Below are positions 37,858 through 48,274 of a stretch of 64,000 nt of DNA, one piece after another. The first letter of the stretch is position 1. Every line of letters starts with the position of its first letter. The stretch spans positions 744,001-808,000 of the forward strand of contig NZ_CP048265.1 in NCBI RefSeq assembly GCF_019469205.1, given 5' to 3'. A program made the translations under genes and the position numbers. The notes under the pieces were generated by a model. That model ran no database searches. It saw only the letters and a list, made by a program, of their open reading frames with translations, and had not been told where the DNA came from. This DNA is from Gilliamella sp. ESL0405 (GTDB taxonomy: Bacteria; Pseudomonadota; Gammaproteobacteria; Enterobacterales; Orbaceae).

Positions 37858-38976
37858 TGACCTTTCCCCCGAAATAAATACCAGAACTTAAATGAAATTT
37901 CATTAGAATTAACCAAACAAGGAGATCATATTATGAAAAAACGATTCACCGAAGAACAAATCATCAAAGCAATTAAGTGCCATGAAGTGGGAACCAAGCT
38001 TGACGACTTATGTCGAGAGTTAGGTATTCCATCGGGTACATTTATAACTTGCGTAGTAAATATGCCGGGCTTGAAGTGAATGAAGCTAAGCGATTGAAAG
38101 AGCTTGAATTAGAAATAATAAATTAAAAAATCTCCTTACTGAAAGAATTCTAAAAGTAGAAACGATGAAAGATGTGTTATCAAAAAAGTGGATATTGTTG
38201 CAAAACGGCTATGGGTTGCAACACATCTAATTGATACTTCTAAATTAGCCGAGGGTAGAGCATGTTATTTGTCTAATTTGAGTCGGATCGTCTATCGGTT
38301 TAAGCCCAAAGCAAAGTTAGATGACGGGCTAAGAGCTCATACAAAAGAGCTGGCTAGTTAGTATCGAAGATATGGGAATTTAATGTTATACAGCTTATTA
38401 AAATCAGAGGACCTAATTAAAAATAAAAAGAAAACTTATCGGTTATATTGTGAAGAAAAACGGCAAGTTAGAACCAAAAAGAGAGGTAAAATTCATCGTC
38501 AAAGAGTGCCATTATTATTACCATCAAATGTAAATGAACGATGGTTGATAGGTCAACTAATTTCAATCTCAATCAGTGGTCAGCAAGTGGCAAGATTTTA
38601 AACCAGTGGATAGAAATAAGGAATAAACCTCAATATATTACTTGTGATAATGGCAGCGAGCTTACAAGCAAAGCTATTTTATGGGGGGCTAAAGAAACAG
38701 ACACAACGTTAAATTTTATTCAATCTGGAAAACCGACGCAAAATGCCTTTGTTGAAAGTTTAAATGGCAAATTCAGAAATGAATACCTAAATCGGCATTG
38801 GTTTAGGGGGGTAAATGAAGCACGTTATGAAACTGATAAATGGCGCGAACATTACAATTATCTTCCACCTCATAGTTTATTAAATTATTTGTCATCTGTT
38901 GAATATGCTAAACAAGTGGCTTACTTAGTATGAATAATCTCATTTAAGCAGTGGTACTGTTATTGGGAAAAGTTCA
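37858..38976 (+). mobile_element. Decayed IS3-family insertion sequence
   Basis: Left end TGACCTTTCCCCCGAAATAA and right end TTATTGGGAAAAGTTCA (38960-38976) are imperfect inverted repeats. OrfA starts at 37933 (KKRFTEEQIIKAI, a helix-turn-helix transposase start) and is broken by frameshifts after about 40 codons. OrfB survives as pieces; 38541-38933 encodes the integrase core end with the DNGSE motif, WGAKETDT, and NAFVESLNGKFRNEYL with the catalytic Glu. A middle part of orfB, including the first catalytic Asp, is missing. The element cannot transpose by itself. Length of 1.1 kb is a little short for the family. Confidence 0.85.
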
Positions 38977-39249
38977 GTTATATTACCTTAGTACAAATGT
39001 TGTTTTTAACAACTCTCATTTATAATTAATTTGACAGTAAACTATTTTTTTGATCTGGCTCTCAAATATTGATCTTTTATATTTACTAAGATTTGAAATT
39101 ACTATATATAGATAATATGTTTAGCGTAAAAAAGTAAATCTATTTATTTTTTGTAATACAATTAAATGTTATTTATAGCTTTTTATTTAAGAAATTTAAA
39201 AACAAATATTATTTAGATAAAGTGTTTTTTTAACGATGGAGTGGAGAGA
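38977..39249. other. AT-rich gap left of the GNAT gene
   Basis: No gene seen. It should contain the promoter for the two-gene cassette that follows, but I cannot place a convincing -35/-10 pair. Confidence 0.4.
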
Positions 39250-40109
39250 ATGATAAATAAACCACAATCGTATCATTGCTGTTTTTATGAGAATTATTTT
39301 AAAACATCATAACTAAATATTTTCAATTTAATTATATAGATATAGTAATTAATGTCGCAAATAGAAATTACAAGATTGATCTATTTTACAATGAAATCGA
39401 TAAAATATACCAAATTGGTGTCATAGGTTATGGTGGTATATTCCCCGCACCACCAAATTGTTTTGTTCTTGAAGAAATAATTTCTAATCTAAAAATTATT
39501 CACGACATAGACATAAAAAAAATAATAATCCCTCCTCTTTTTCCTTGCGAACTTTCTGTAGAAAACATAAAAGATTATATGAAAACCGAAATGACTACTC
39601 AAATAATTGTAATGCAAGAATTTAGAGAGTTAGGTCATAACTTGTTTAAAGGTAGTGTTCGAACAGATATTAGATGTGCAGAAAAAAATCAAATAACAGT
39701 TCATCGTTATAATAAAAGTAATCGTAGAGATCTAATGCTTTTTTATGATTTATATATAAAAACCATGGAAAAAGTTCAAGCAAAATATTGTATCAGTTTA
39801 CCTTTGATCGAAGATTTGCTTAATGATGAGAGAAATGCAGAATTATATTTAGCTCACTATAATGACAAAATTGTATCTGGCAGTATTATTCTAAAATCAA
39901 AGAATAATATTTTTTACTGGATAAACGCTAGTGATAGTATTTCATTAAAATTTAAACCAAATCATAAAGTACTTTCACATATTATTAATGAGTATTCTGA
40001 TATGGATTATATCAATTTAGGGTTTTCACATAGTGATACATTAAGGCAATTTAAAAAAACATGGGGAGCTAAAGATTTTAAATATTATGTGTTTGAAAAA
40101 TTATTTTAG
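39250..40109 (+). pseudogene. GNAT/FemAB-like acyltransferase, frameshifted near its 5' end
   Basis: The C-terminal part (39579-40109, 176 aa) resembles GNAT/FemAB-type acyltransferases: FYDLYIKTMEKV, AELYLAHYNDKIVSGSIILKS, and INLGFSHSDTLRQFKKTWGA, a typical end of the family. The same frame is open back to 39303 with protein-like sequence (IGVIGYGGIFPAPPNCFV) but no start codon. An ATG at 39250 with an upstream GGAGAG starts another frame that stops at 39310, so a single-base loss near 39295-39305 best explains it. The full protein would be about 285 aa. It may act with the following gene; the substrate is unknown. Confidence 0.6.
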
Positions 40110-40163
40110 CTATTATCGTTCGTTGAAAAATTAATTATTAATTCAGTTAATTAAGGAGTTAAT

Positions 40164-41480
40164 GTGAAATCAGTATTTTTTATACCAACAAATAGAAGTA
40201 TTAAAGATAGTGTTAGTAGTTATATAAAGGAGGTTTTATATGCGAATGAGGTTTTACAAGTTAATATTCCTCTCATTATAGTTGAAACTAATGAATTTTC
40301 ATATATTGAAAATCATAAAATTATTGAATCATTAAAGAATCAATATCCTGAATTAAATATTCTACATCTTTCTGTAGATATACAGAAAAAGTATTTTAAG
40401 TCACTTTTTAAAAATATGAATGATGATTTTTATAAGATTTTTACTTATACAGGTACTGATTATGCTACGGCAACAAATAAATTGGGTTTATTTGCTTGTT
40501 CAATGGGGGCAGATGCCTATCATAGAAGAGATTCAGATACTTGTTTATTATTTGATAGAAGAAGTGAAGCCAGAAAGGTTTATCCAATTGAGTTTGAGTT
40601 AAAGTATTTGGGTAAACAAATAATAGAAATAGCTAATGAGCTAGGTATCAAAATTAATAAGCAAGATATAGACGATAAAAGACGAATACTTGTAGTTGGT
40701 GGAAATTATTTAGGTGAATGGAATCTTGATGTAAAAGATTTTGCAAAAATCTCGTATGACTATGTATATAAAATATATGAACTACTTGGTTTTAAATCTG
40801 AGCATATTGTTGATATTTGCGATGATATATTCAAATTAGATCAACCAATTCCTAAAAATGATGTTATTTCCTTAGTTACTTCTGTTAACGATGGATGCAA
40901 TCCTGACTGTGGTAATGTTAGTGTCTATCGACTATTTGAATTTCTACCAAACTTACCTGGTAAAAATACATTAGCAGCGGATTATTTCGCTTTTGATACT
41001 TCGACTGCATTAGGTTACCCATCTGTACATCATACTAGGCCTGTGTTTCATGAATATCATGACGAAAGATTTGACTATGATAAAAAACTAAAATATTGGT
41101 ATGGGATGTTGAAATTTGCAGATTATTTTTCACTGTATGGGAGTATTTACAACGATAAGCTTATTGATAACTTTTGTGATTATGATGATTGCTTCGTTTC
41201 TCAACAAATGTGTGAAACTCTTTCTGAAAAAATAACATCATTTGTTTCTAATGAGACTAAAAGGGAAGAGCGTATAGTCAGAATTATTGATGAAGTTTTA
41301 TTAGATTTTGATGAAAATTATTCAAAGATAGGACAAGAATTAAGGAAAGTCACTGCAAAATGTATTGCTGAATGTAATGAAGAATACCTCTTACACGCTA
41401 ACCTCTTAAATAATTGGAATAAAATAATTGAACAAGCCAAAAAAATGAATTTAATGGATTTTATCGATTTTGGGTTATAA
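40164..41480 (+). CDS. Glycosyltransferase-like protein (resembles DUF6271)
   Basis: A 438-aa protein with a good ribosome-binding site (AAGGAG). Features seen: N-terminal FFIPTNR, a Y-A-T-A-TNKLGLFACSMGA segment, then HRRDSD at residues 120-125, a DxD motif like that of GT-A glycosyltransferases. Further on are VVGGNYLGEWNLDV and NVSVYRLFEFLPNLPG with ADYF. From memory this order of motifs fits the uncharacterised DUF6271 family found in some natural-product gene sets; I cannot check this. It lies 54 bp after the GNAT-like gene, in a block bounded by IS3-family remnants, so horizontal gain is likely. Confidence 0.6.
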   Translation: MKSVFFIPTNRSIKDSVSSYIKEVLYANEVLQVNIPLIIVETNEFSYIENHKIIESLKNQYPELNILHLSVDIQKKYFKSLFKNMNDDFYKIFTYTGTDYATATNKLGLFACSMGADAYHRRDSDTCLLFDRRSEARKVYPIEFELKYLGKQIIEIANELGIKINKQDIDDKRRILVVGGNYLGEWNLDVKDFAKISYDYVYKIYELLGFKSEHIVDICDDIFKLDQPIPKNDVISLVTSVNDGCNPDCGNVSVYRLFEFLPNLPGKNTLAADYFAFDTSTALGYPSVHHTRPVFHEYHDERFDYDKKLKYWYGMLKFADYFSLYGSIYNDKLIDNFCDYDDCFVSQQMCETLSEKITSFVSNETKREERIVRIIDEVLLDFDENYSKIGQELRKVTAKCIAECNEEYLLHANLLNNWNKIIEQAKKMNLMDFIDFGL

Positions 41481-42229
41481 TCCCTCTAAGCTTTATCTGG
41501 TAACAGTACCTTTCCACAAATGAGATTATATACTTAGCCGTTTTTATAGTATATTTAATGGGTTAAAAATAATTTAATGCACTATGAGGCCTAGTTTGAA
41601 AATGGTTGTAATCTTTGCACCATTTATCAATTTCATAATGTACTTCTGCTTGGCTTCTTGATCCCTGGCAAAATAAGAAAAGTACACACCTTAATAGCAT
41701 TGTTGATGCTAATGTTCATATACCTCTAGCGATATTCTACTGCTTGCGGAATGAGGACGGTAAATAATATGCCTTTCTAAGAGACAATCTTAGCTATGTT
41801 ATAAAGCATCAACTAATCAATTTAAATATGATACGCTTGACTCAAAGACCAATTTTATGCTTTATCTAAGCTAAAACGAAATATCCAAGACTTAGCCCCT
41901 GAATCCTTAATGAGAAGTGAAAGACCATTTCCAGCGCTGTAATTGCACACTTTATTTTTTACAAATAATGTTGCAAGTTTTTCAATTAGCCTTGCAATTA
42001 ATAATTCTCCAATAAGTTTTTATGTATTGAATTCTGCAGGTAGGGAAAGACTTATTTAATAATAAATACAAAACGGCTATGATATTTTTCAGTTGGCTTT
42101 CTCATCCTAATATTGACTTAGGTAACTCTTAAAGAGTGAGTAATTGAAGGAAAAATAAAATCCGATCTAAAATGTAAAAGATAAAAATGGATAACTTTAT
42201 AATAATGTGAATTTTGAATAAAAAATAGA
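41481..42229. other. Gap with mobile-element debris
   Basis: About 750 bp without an intact gene. The left end holds an inverted IS3-family remnant (41502-41671). The stretch 41680-42060 has scattered protein-like pieces with many stops and may be further transposase debris, but I cannot name it. The last 170 bp before the tRNA show nothing. Confidence 0.5.
41502..41671 (-). mobile_element. IS3-family orfB remnant, inverted relative to the left copy
   Basis: The - strand reads AEVHYEIDKWCKDYNHFQT, RPHSALNYF, then a stop, matching the C-terminal end of orfB in the left element (ARYETDKWREHYNYLPPHS). After the coding part, both copies share AATCTCATTT and GGTACTGTTA. Only the last 60 codons remain. 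Confidence 0.75.
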
Positions 42230-42319
42230 TGGCGGAAGCGCAGAGATTCGAACTCTGGGAGGGTCGCCCCTCGCCGGTTTTCAAGACCGGTGCTTTCAAC
42301 CGCTCAGCCACACTTCCGC
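42230..42319 (-). tRNA. tRNA-Ser (anticodon UGA)
   Basis: On the - strand a 90-nt tRNA begins GCGGAAG, has a D-arm (GTGGCTGAGCGG), an anticodon stem-loop with CTTGAAA (anticodon TGA), a long variable arm as in all tRNA-Ser, the TTCGAAT T-loop, and ends CTTCCGC with CCA encoded. It separates the IS-rich region from conserved housekeeping genes. Confidence 0.95.
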
Positions 42320-42509
42320 AATGGCTGTGAATATTAAAGGAGACGGAGTTATTTGTAAATAGCTTTTTTAATATTTTTTGTTGATCGCTCTAAATTTCAT
42401 CATATTTTGTGAAAATTGCGCACTTGATGATGCTTTGCTCATCAAAAATAGTGTTGGAATCAAATTAATTGAGTATAATACAGCGCAAATAAAATAACGT
42501 ATTGAAAAA

Positions 42510-42827
42510 ATGTTAACGCAAATTGATACTGATGATAAAGGTTACTTAAAAAATTGGCAGGATTGGACTGCTGATTTAGTACCTCAATTAGCTGAAAAAG
42601 AGTCGATTGAATTAACTGATGCACATTGGGAAGTTATCTTATTTGTTCGTGAATTTTATTTAGAATATAAAACTTCTCCCGCAATTCGAGCTTTAGTCAA
42701 AGCTATGGAAAAAAAATTTGGTGCTGAAAAAGGCAACAGCCGTTATTTGTATAAATTATTTCCGGATGGTCCTGCAAAACAAGCGACAAAACTTGCAGGT
42801 CTACCTAAACCAGTTAAATGTATTTAG
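42510..42827 (+). CDS. tusE: TusE, sulfur-relay protein for tRNA 2-thiouridine
   Basis: A 105-aa DsrC/TusE-family protein. It accepts sulfur from TusBCD and passes it to MnmA in 2-thiouridine synthesis. Family features are [39 protein letters not shown], and the penultimate Cys of the C-terminal KPVKCI, the sulfur-carrying residue. A TATAAT box lies at 42474-42479, 31 bp upstream, without a good -35 at the normal distance. It is followed after 15 bp by ftsB. Confidence 0.94.
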   Translation: MLTQIDTDDKGYLKNWQDWTADLVPQLAEKESIELTDAHWEVILFVREFYLEYKTSPAIRALVKAMEKKFGAEKGNSRYLYKLFPDGPAKQATKLAGLPKPVKCI

Positions 42828-42842
42828 GTTAAGGGAAAACAG

Positions 42843-43139
42843 ATGATGAGATGGAAACTACCATTAATATTATTGATCGTGCTGGGTTACTTGCAATACT
42901 CATTATGGTACGGTAAGAATAATATTCATGATTATCAAGATAACTTGCAGATGTTAGCCAATCTTCATCAGGAAAATGAAAAATTGAAAAGCCGCAATGA
43001 ACAAATGTTTGCTGAAATTAATGATTTACAGCGTGGTTTTGAGGCGGTAGAAGAGCGAGCACGCAGTCATTTAGGAATGGTTAAACCAGACGAATATTTT
43101 TATCGAATTATCATTGATTCTAACACTCAACAACAATAA
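42843..43139 (+). CDS. ftsB: FtsB, cell-division protein
   Basis: A 98-aa bitopic membrane protein with a short cytoplasmic N-terminus, a transmembrane segment (about 5-21), and a periplasmic coiled coil (about 28-70) ending in the conserved VEERARSHLGMVKPDE. It forms the FtsQLB complex of the divisome. It lies directly before ispD-ispF, the conserved gammaproteobacterial order. ATG at 42843; an ATGATG repeat allows either of two starts. Confidence 0.94.
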   Translation: MMRWKLPLILLIVLGYLQYSLWYGKNNIHDYQDNLQMLANLHQENEKLKSRNEQMFAEINDLQRGFEAVEERARSHLGMVKPDEYFYRIIIDSNTQQQ

Positions 43140-43147
43140 GGCTTTAC

Positions 43148-43843
43148 GTGACAAATACAAGTAATATTATTGCGATTGTTCCTGCTGCGGGTATAGGTTC
43201 CCGTATGAATAGCCAAACACCTAAACAATATTTAAAAATAGGAACAATGACAGTTTTAGAACATACGTTAAATAAATTATTAACACATCCCCAAATAGCC
43301 AAAATTATTGTTGTTATTAGTTCTAAGGATGAATTATTTAATACACTGTCAATTGCATCGCATCCGAAAATTAGTGTCACTATTGGCGGTAAAACCCGAG
43401 CGGATTCGGTTTTAGCTGGTTTACAATTACTACATGATGATCAATGGGCATTAGTGCATGATGCTGCAAGACCTTGTGTTGCTCACCAAGATATCACTCG
43501 TTTGATTGAAACAGTTACAAGACAACAACAAGGCGGCATCTTAGCAACTCGTGTTAGTGATACCATTAAACGAGCTTATCAAGATAACGATACAATCATT
43601 GAGCAATCAATTGATCGTACTATTTTATGGGGAGCGGCAACGCCACAATTATTTAAAACCGCTGAGTTGAAATCTTGCTTAAAAAAAGCTTTAACTCATC
43701 AAGTGGCAATAACTGACGAAGCTTCAGCTATTGAGTATTGTGGTGGCCATCCTTTATTGGTTGAGTGCCGTCGAGATAATATAAAAATAACTCGACCAGA
43801 AGATTTACTCTTAGCCTCTTTTTATTTAACTGAGCAGATTTAA
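43148..43843 (+). CDS. ispD: IspD, 2-C-methyl-D-erythritol 4-phosphate cytidylyltransferase
   Basis: A 231-aa enzyme of the non-mevalonate isoprenoid pathway, making CDP-methylerythritol from MEP and CTP. The nucleotide-binding start VPAAGIGSRM (about 10-19), QTPKQYL, VHDAARPCV (about 105), and the later TDEASAIEY match the family. The start is a GTG 8 bp after ftsB. The following ispF starts 12 bp on; the pair is a typical operon. Confidence 0.95.
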   Translation: MTNTSNIIAIVPAAGIGSRMNSQTPKQYLKIGTMTVLEHTLNKLLTHPQIAKIIVVISSKDELFNTLSIASHPKISVTIGGKTRADSVLAGLQLLHDDQWALVHDAARPCVAHQDITRLIETVTRQQQGGILATRVSDTIKRAYQDNDTIIEQSIDRTILWGAATPQLFKTAELKSCLKKALTHQVAITDEASAIEYCGGHPLLVECRRDNIKITRPEDLLLASFYLTEQI

Positions 43844-43855
43844 AATAGGTAAAAT

Positions 43856-44347
43856 ATGAGAATAGGTCATGGATTTGATGTGCATAAATTTGGTGGTGAA
43901 GGACCGATTACCCTAGGAGGAGTTAAAATTCCTTATCAATATGGGTTAATTGCACACTCTGACGGTGATGTCGTTTTACATGCCATTACTGATGCTTTAA
44001 TTGGTGCACTCGCTTTAGGTGATATAGGTAAACTTTTTCCCGATACCGATTCTAAATATAAAGGCATTGATAGCCGAATATTATTAAAAGAAGTTTACTC
44101 TATTATTCAAGCAAAAGGTTTTGTGCTTGCGAATTTGGATACAACAATTATTGCTCAAGAGCCTAAGATGCGCCCATATGTTGATCAGATGCGAGTCAAC
44201 ATTGCTGAAGATCTTAACGTTCATTATGATCAAATCAGTGTAAAAGCAACCACAACTGAGCAATTAGGTTTTACCGGACGTAAAGAAGGTATAGCTTGTG
44301 AAGCGGTAGTATTGTTAATAAAAAAATCAACAAAAAATCCAACCTAA
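43856..44347 (+). CDS. ispF: IspF, 2-C-methyl-D-erythritol 2,4-cyclodiphosphate synthase
   Basis: A 163-aa enzyme of the non-mevalonate pathway. The zinc ligands are visible as D8 and H10 in GFDVHKF and the His of [19 protein letters not shown] (about 35-53). The C-terminal [19 protein letters not shown] is typical. It acts two steps after IspD, converting the CDP-ME phosphate to the cyclic diphosphate. It lies within the ftsB-ispD-ispF-truD-pcm group. Confidence 0.96.
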   Translation: MRIGHGFDVHKFGGEGPITLGGVKIPYQYGLIAHSDGDVVLHAITDALIGALALGDIGKLFPDTDSKYKGIDSRILLKEVYSIIQAKGFVLANLDTTIIAQEPKMRPYVDQMRVNIAEDLNVHYDQISVKATTTEQLGFTGRKEGIACEAVVLLIKKSTKNPT

Positions 44348-44362
44348 AAGTAGGCATTATAC

Positions 44363-45385
44363 GTGTTAGCAGAACTAAATTATTTTTATGGAAAACCAAC
44401 CACAGCTGGAATTTATAAGCAACAATATGAAGATTTTATTGTTCAAGAAGAGCTAGGCTTTGAGCTTACTGGGGAAGGTGAACATGTTCTTGTTTATCTT
44501 CAAAAAAGAGATTGCAATACGGTTTTTGTTGCAGAGCAATTGGCAAAATATGTTGGTATTGCCGCTAAACAAGTAAGTTACGCTGGATTAAAAGATCGCC
44601 AGGCAGTGACTGAACAATGGTTTAGTTTACATATGCCAGGACAAGAAACGCCCGATTTTACCAATTTTGACTTAGCGGGTTGTCAGATAAAGCGAGTGAC
44701 TCGACATAACAAAAAACTCAAGATTGGTGCTTTACAGGGCAATCATTTTAAGATTATTTTAAAAGAGTTAAGTCAGCATGCTGAGATAGAAACAAAACTA
44801 GCATTAATAAAACAGCATGGCGTTCCTAACTATTTTGGTGAACAACGATTTGGGCGTGACCAAAATAATATTGAACAAGCTATCAAATGGGCACAAGGAG
44901 AAATATCGGTTAAAGATAGAAAGAAACGTAGTTTTTATTTGTCTGCGGCACGTAGTGCTATCTTTAATGATATTGTTAGTCAACGAATTGAACAGAACAT
45001 TCATCAAAATGTGCTTGAAGGTGATATATTGCAGCTTGCCAATCGTGGCAGTTGGTTTGTTTCTAAAGCGGATGAAATAGCAACATTACAACAACGCTTG
45101 CAACAAGGAGAGATCAATATTACTGCTCCAATGGTTGGTGACTCATCTTTAAATACGCAAGGTGTTGCTTTACAATTTGAGCAAAGCTGTTTGAACAAAT
45201 GGTCTAATTTTGCTGATCTGTTTAAAAAAGAGCGTCTTGAAACGGCAAGACGATCATTATTACTACGTCCGGAGCAATTAAACTGGCAATGGTTGGGAGA
45301 ACATAGTCTTGAAATTAGTTTTTATTTGCCATCTGGTAGTTACGCAACAAGTGTGATACGTGAATTGATAATAAGAAATGAGTAA
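44363..45385 (+). CDS. truD: TruD, tRNA pseudouridine-13 synthase
   Basis: A 340-aa pseudouridine synthase that modifies U13 of tRNA-Glu. The catalytic Asp is D78 in [10 protein letters not shown]. Other family marks are the early [33 protein letters not shown] (about 151), and [14 protein letters not shown] at the C-terminus. GTG start at 44363. The conserved neighbours ispF upstream and pcm downstream (in many gammaproteobacteria surE-pcm follows; surE is not present here). Confidence 0.95.
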   Translation: MLAELNYFYGKPTTAGIYKQQYEDFIVQEELGFELTGEGEHVLVYLQKRDCNTVFVAEQLAKYVGIAAKQVSYAGLKDRQAVTEQWFSLHMPGQETPDFTNFDLAGCQIKRVTRHNKKLKIGALQGNHFKIILKELSQHAEIETKLALIKQHGVPNYFGEQRFGRDQNNIEQAIKWAQGEISVKDRKKRSFYLSAARSAIFNDIVSQRIEQNIHQNVLEGDILQLANRGSWFVSKADEIATLQQRLQQGEINITAPMVGDSSLNTQGVALQFEQSCLNKWSNFADLFKKERLETARRSLLLRPEQLNWQWLGEHSLEISFYLPSGSYATSVIRELIIRNE

Positions 45386-45390
45386 CACAA

Positions 45391-46017
45391 ATGCAAAGTT
45401 TGAAAATGCAGTCTTTAATTAAATTACTTAAGCAGCAAGGGATAAAAGATAATCGTGTTTTGAGTGCAATTGCTTCAATTCCGCGTGAATTATTTGTTGA
45501 CGAAGCGCTTTCTCATCAAGCTTACGATAATCGTTCACTGCCAATTGGTAGTGGTCAAACTATTTCTCAGCCTTATATTGTCGCCCGAATGACTGAACTG
45601 CTTAGATTAGAGCCAAATTCTAAAGTCCTTGAAATTGGAACAGGTTCCGGCTATCAAACAGCGATATTAGCTAAATTAGTCGATCATGTATGTTCGGTTG
45701 AAAGAATTAAAAGCCTACAATGGAACACTAAGCGTCGCTTAAAACAACTTGATATTCATAATATTTCAACACGTCATGGTAATGGCTGGTTAGGGTGGGC
45801 AGAAAGAGGACCATTCGATGGCATAATTGTTACAGCTGCCGCTTCAGAAGTACCGCAAAACTTGTTAGCACAGCTCGCTAATAAAGGCCGACTAGTGATT
45901 CCTGTTGGTGAGAATAAGCAGATTTTGCAATTGATTGAACGTGATGGTGATAACTTTATTTCTAAAAATATGGGGGATGTAAGGTTTGTTCCCTTAGTTA
46001 AAGGCGATATTGCATAA
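45391..46017 (+). CDS. pcm: Protein-L-isoaspartate O-methyltransferase
   Basis: A 208-aa SAM-dependent methyltransferase repairing isoaspartyl residues in aged proteins. It has VPRELFVD-like [18 protein letters not shown], the [18 protein letters not shown] substrate motif (about 50), SAM motif [14 protein letters not shown] (about 82-94), and DGIIVTAAA (about 146). It starts 5 bp after truD. A weak hairpin follows at 46020-46044. In E. coli surE and nlpD-rpoS flank this gene; neither is seen here. Confidence 0.94.
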   Translation: MQSLKMQSLIKLLKQQGIKDNRVLSAIASIPRELFVDEALSHQAYDNRSLPIGSGQTISQPYIVARMTELLRLEPNSKVLEIGTGSGYQTAILAKLVDHVCSVERIKSLQWNTKRRLKQLDIHNISTRHGNGWLGWAERGPFDGIIVTAAASEVPQNLLAQLANKGRLVIPVGENKQILQLIERDGDNFISKNMGDVRFVPLVKGDIA

Positions 46018-46019
46018 AC

Positions 46020-46044
46020 TAGCCACCAGTTAGAATGATGGCTT
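46020..46044 (+). terminator. Possible terminator after pcm
   Basis: AGCCA and TGGCT form a short stem with a partly paired extension (CCAGTT/AATGA), followed by TTTT. Weak but well placed between convergent pcm and pnuC. Confidence 0.4.
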
Positions 46045-46129
46045 TTATGACTATGCTAATAACTTAGTTTTTACTCTTTTAGTGTTAGTACTTTTTTCTT
46101 TTGAGTATCGCTAGCAGTATTAACTTAAA

Positions 46130-46822
46130 TCAGCTATTTTTTTGTTCTGATAATTTCCATTCGCAGATACCATAAATCGCATTAAATAAGTAAATCAGAT
46201 ACTGGGTCGCTATCACAATATTATTGGTATAAATATTTAATCCAATGACTAACACATTTAATATTACCCATAAATACCAGTTAAAAGCATATCGCATCAT
46301 TAACAGTAACTGAGCAACCACGCCTAAACCAAAAATAAAACTGTTGGTAATAAGTTGATAGATTGTGTTATCAACACTTAATGTGTTGGTCAAATAAACA
46401 TTGAAAAACACAGCAGCAATCAGGAAAATTATGGAGCAAAGAAATATTTGTTCATTTAACGAACGTACTTTGACCTTGTCATTATTGTCTTGATTTTTAT
46501 TCCAAGTGAACAAGCCATAAATATGTGAACCAAAATAATAAAATGTTGGTAACCCAGCCCCGATATTGCCACCTAAAAAGTTGGCACAACACTCAGCCAT
46601 CACAGCCAGCATTCCAACAACGTTGCCCATATTCTTACGTTTGGCTAATAAAATAACACATAATAAACCACACACAGCACCTATGTAAGAAACAGAGTAA
46701 CGTAAATCTAATTGTTCAAAAGGGTCGGTAAATAAAAAGGCGATAGTGACACAAAGTATACAAAAGTACGGATATAACTTGTTGCGTCCTACTGATATAA
46801 CTATTTGGCTTAATTTATTCAT
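46130..46822 (-). CDS. pnuC: PnuC, nicotinamide riboside transporter
   Basis: A 230-aa membrane protein with about seven transmembrane segments. LGGNIGAGLPTFYYFGSHIYGLFTW and the later YAFNWYLWVILNVLVIGLN hold the conserved Asn and Trp pattern of the PnuC family. It imports nicotinamide riboside. It lies 2 bp downstream of nadR, whose ribosylnicotinamide kinase traps the substrate, so the two form an NAD salvage operon. Confidence 0.93.
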   Translation of the reverse strand: MNKLSQIVISVGRNKLYPYFCILCVTIAFLFTDPFEQLDLRYSVSYIGAVCGLLCVILLAKRKNMGNVVGMLAVMAECCANFLGGNIGAGLPTFYYFGSHIYGLFTWNKNQDNNDKVKVRSLNEQIFLCSIIFLIAAVFFNVYLTNTLSVDNTIYQLITNSFIFGLGVVAQLLLMMRYAFNWYLWVILNVLVIGLNIYTNNIVIATQYLIYLFNAIYGICEWKLSEQKNS

Positions 46823-46824
46823 AA

Positions 46825-48096
<1,272 letters not shown>

Positions 48097-48274
48097 TTAC
48101 ATTATTTTTATTAAATGTTCAATATATTAAACAAAAATAATTAATATTAATGATTTTGTGTTTTTAGGGAATTAGACATACAATGATTTTGTGTTCTAGC
48201 TCTTTATTCATTTTGTTGATAAAAATGTTCTTATCAACTTTATTATTATGATTATATTTAAGGAAAGGAATTAC

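Noticed and set aside
41680-42060. Possible further transposase relic
   Set aside because: Scattered protein-like words only; no motif strong enough to name a family.
42230-42319. tRNA-Ser as attachment site of a genomic island
   Set aside because: No integrase gene and no copy of the tRNA 3' end was seen in the window, so integration here is not supported.
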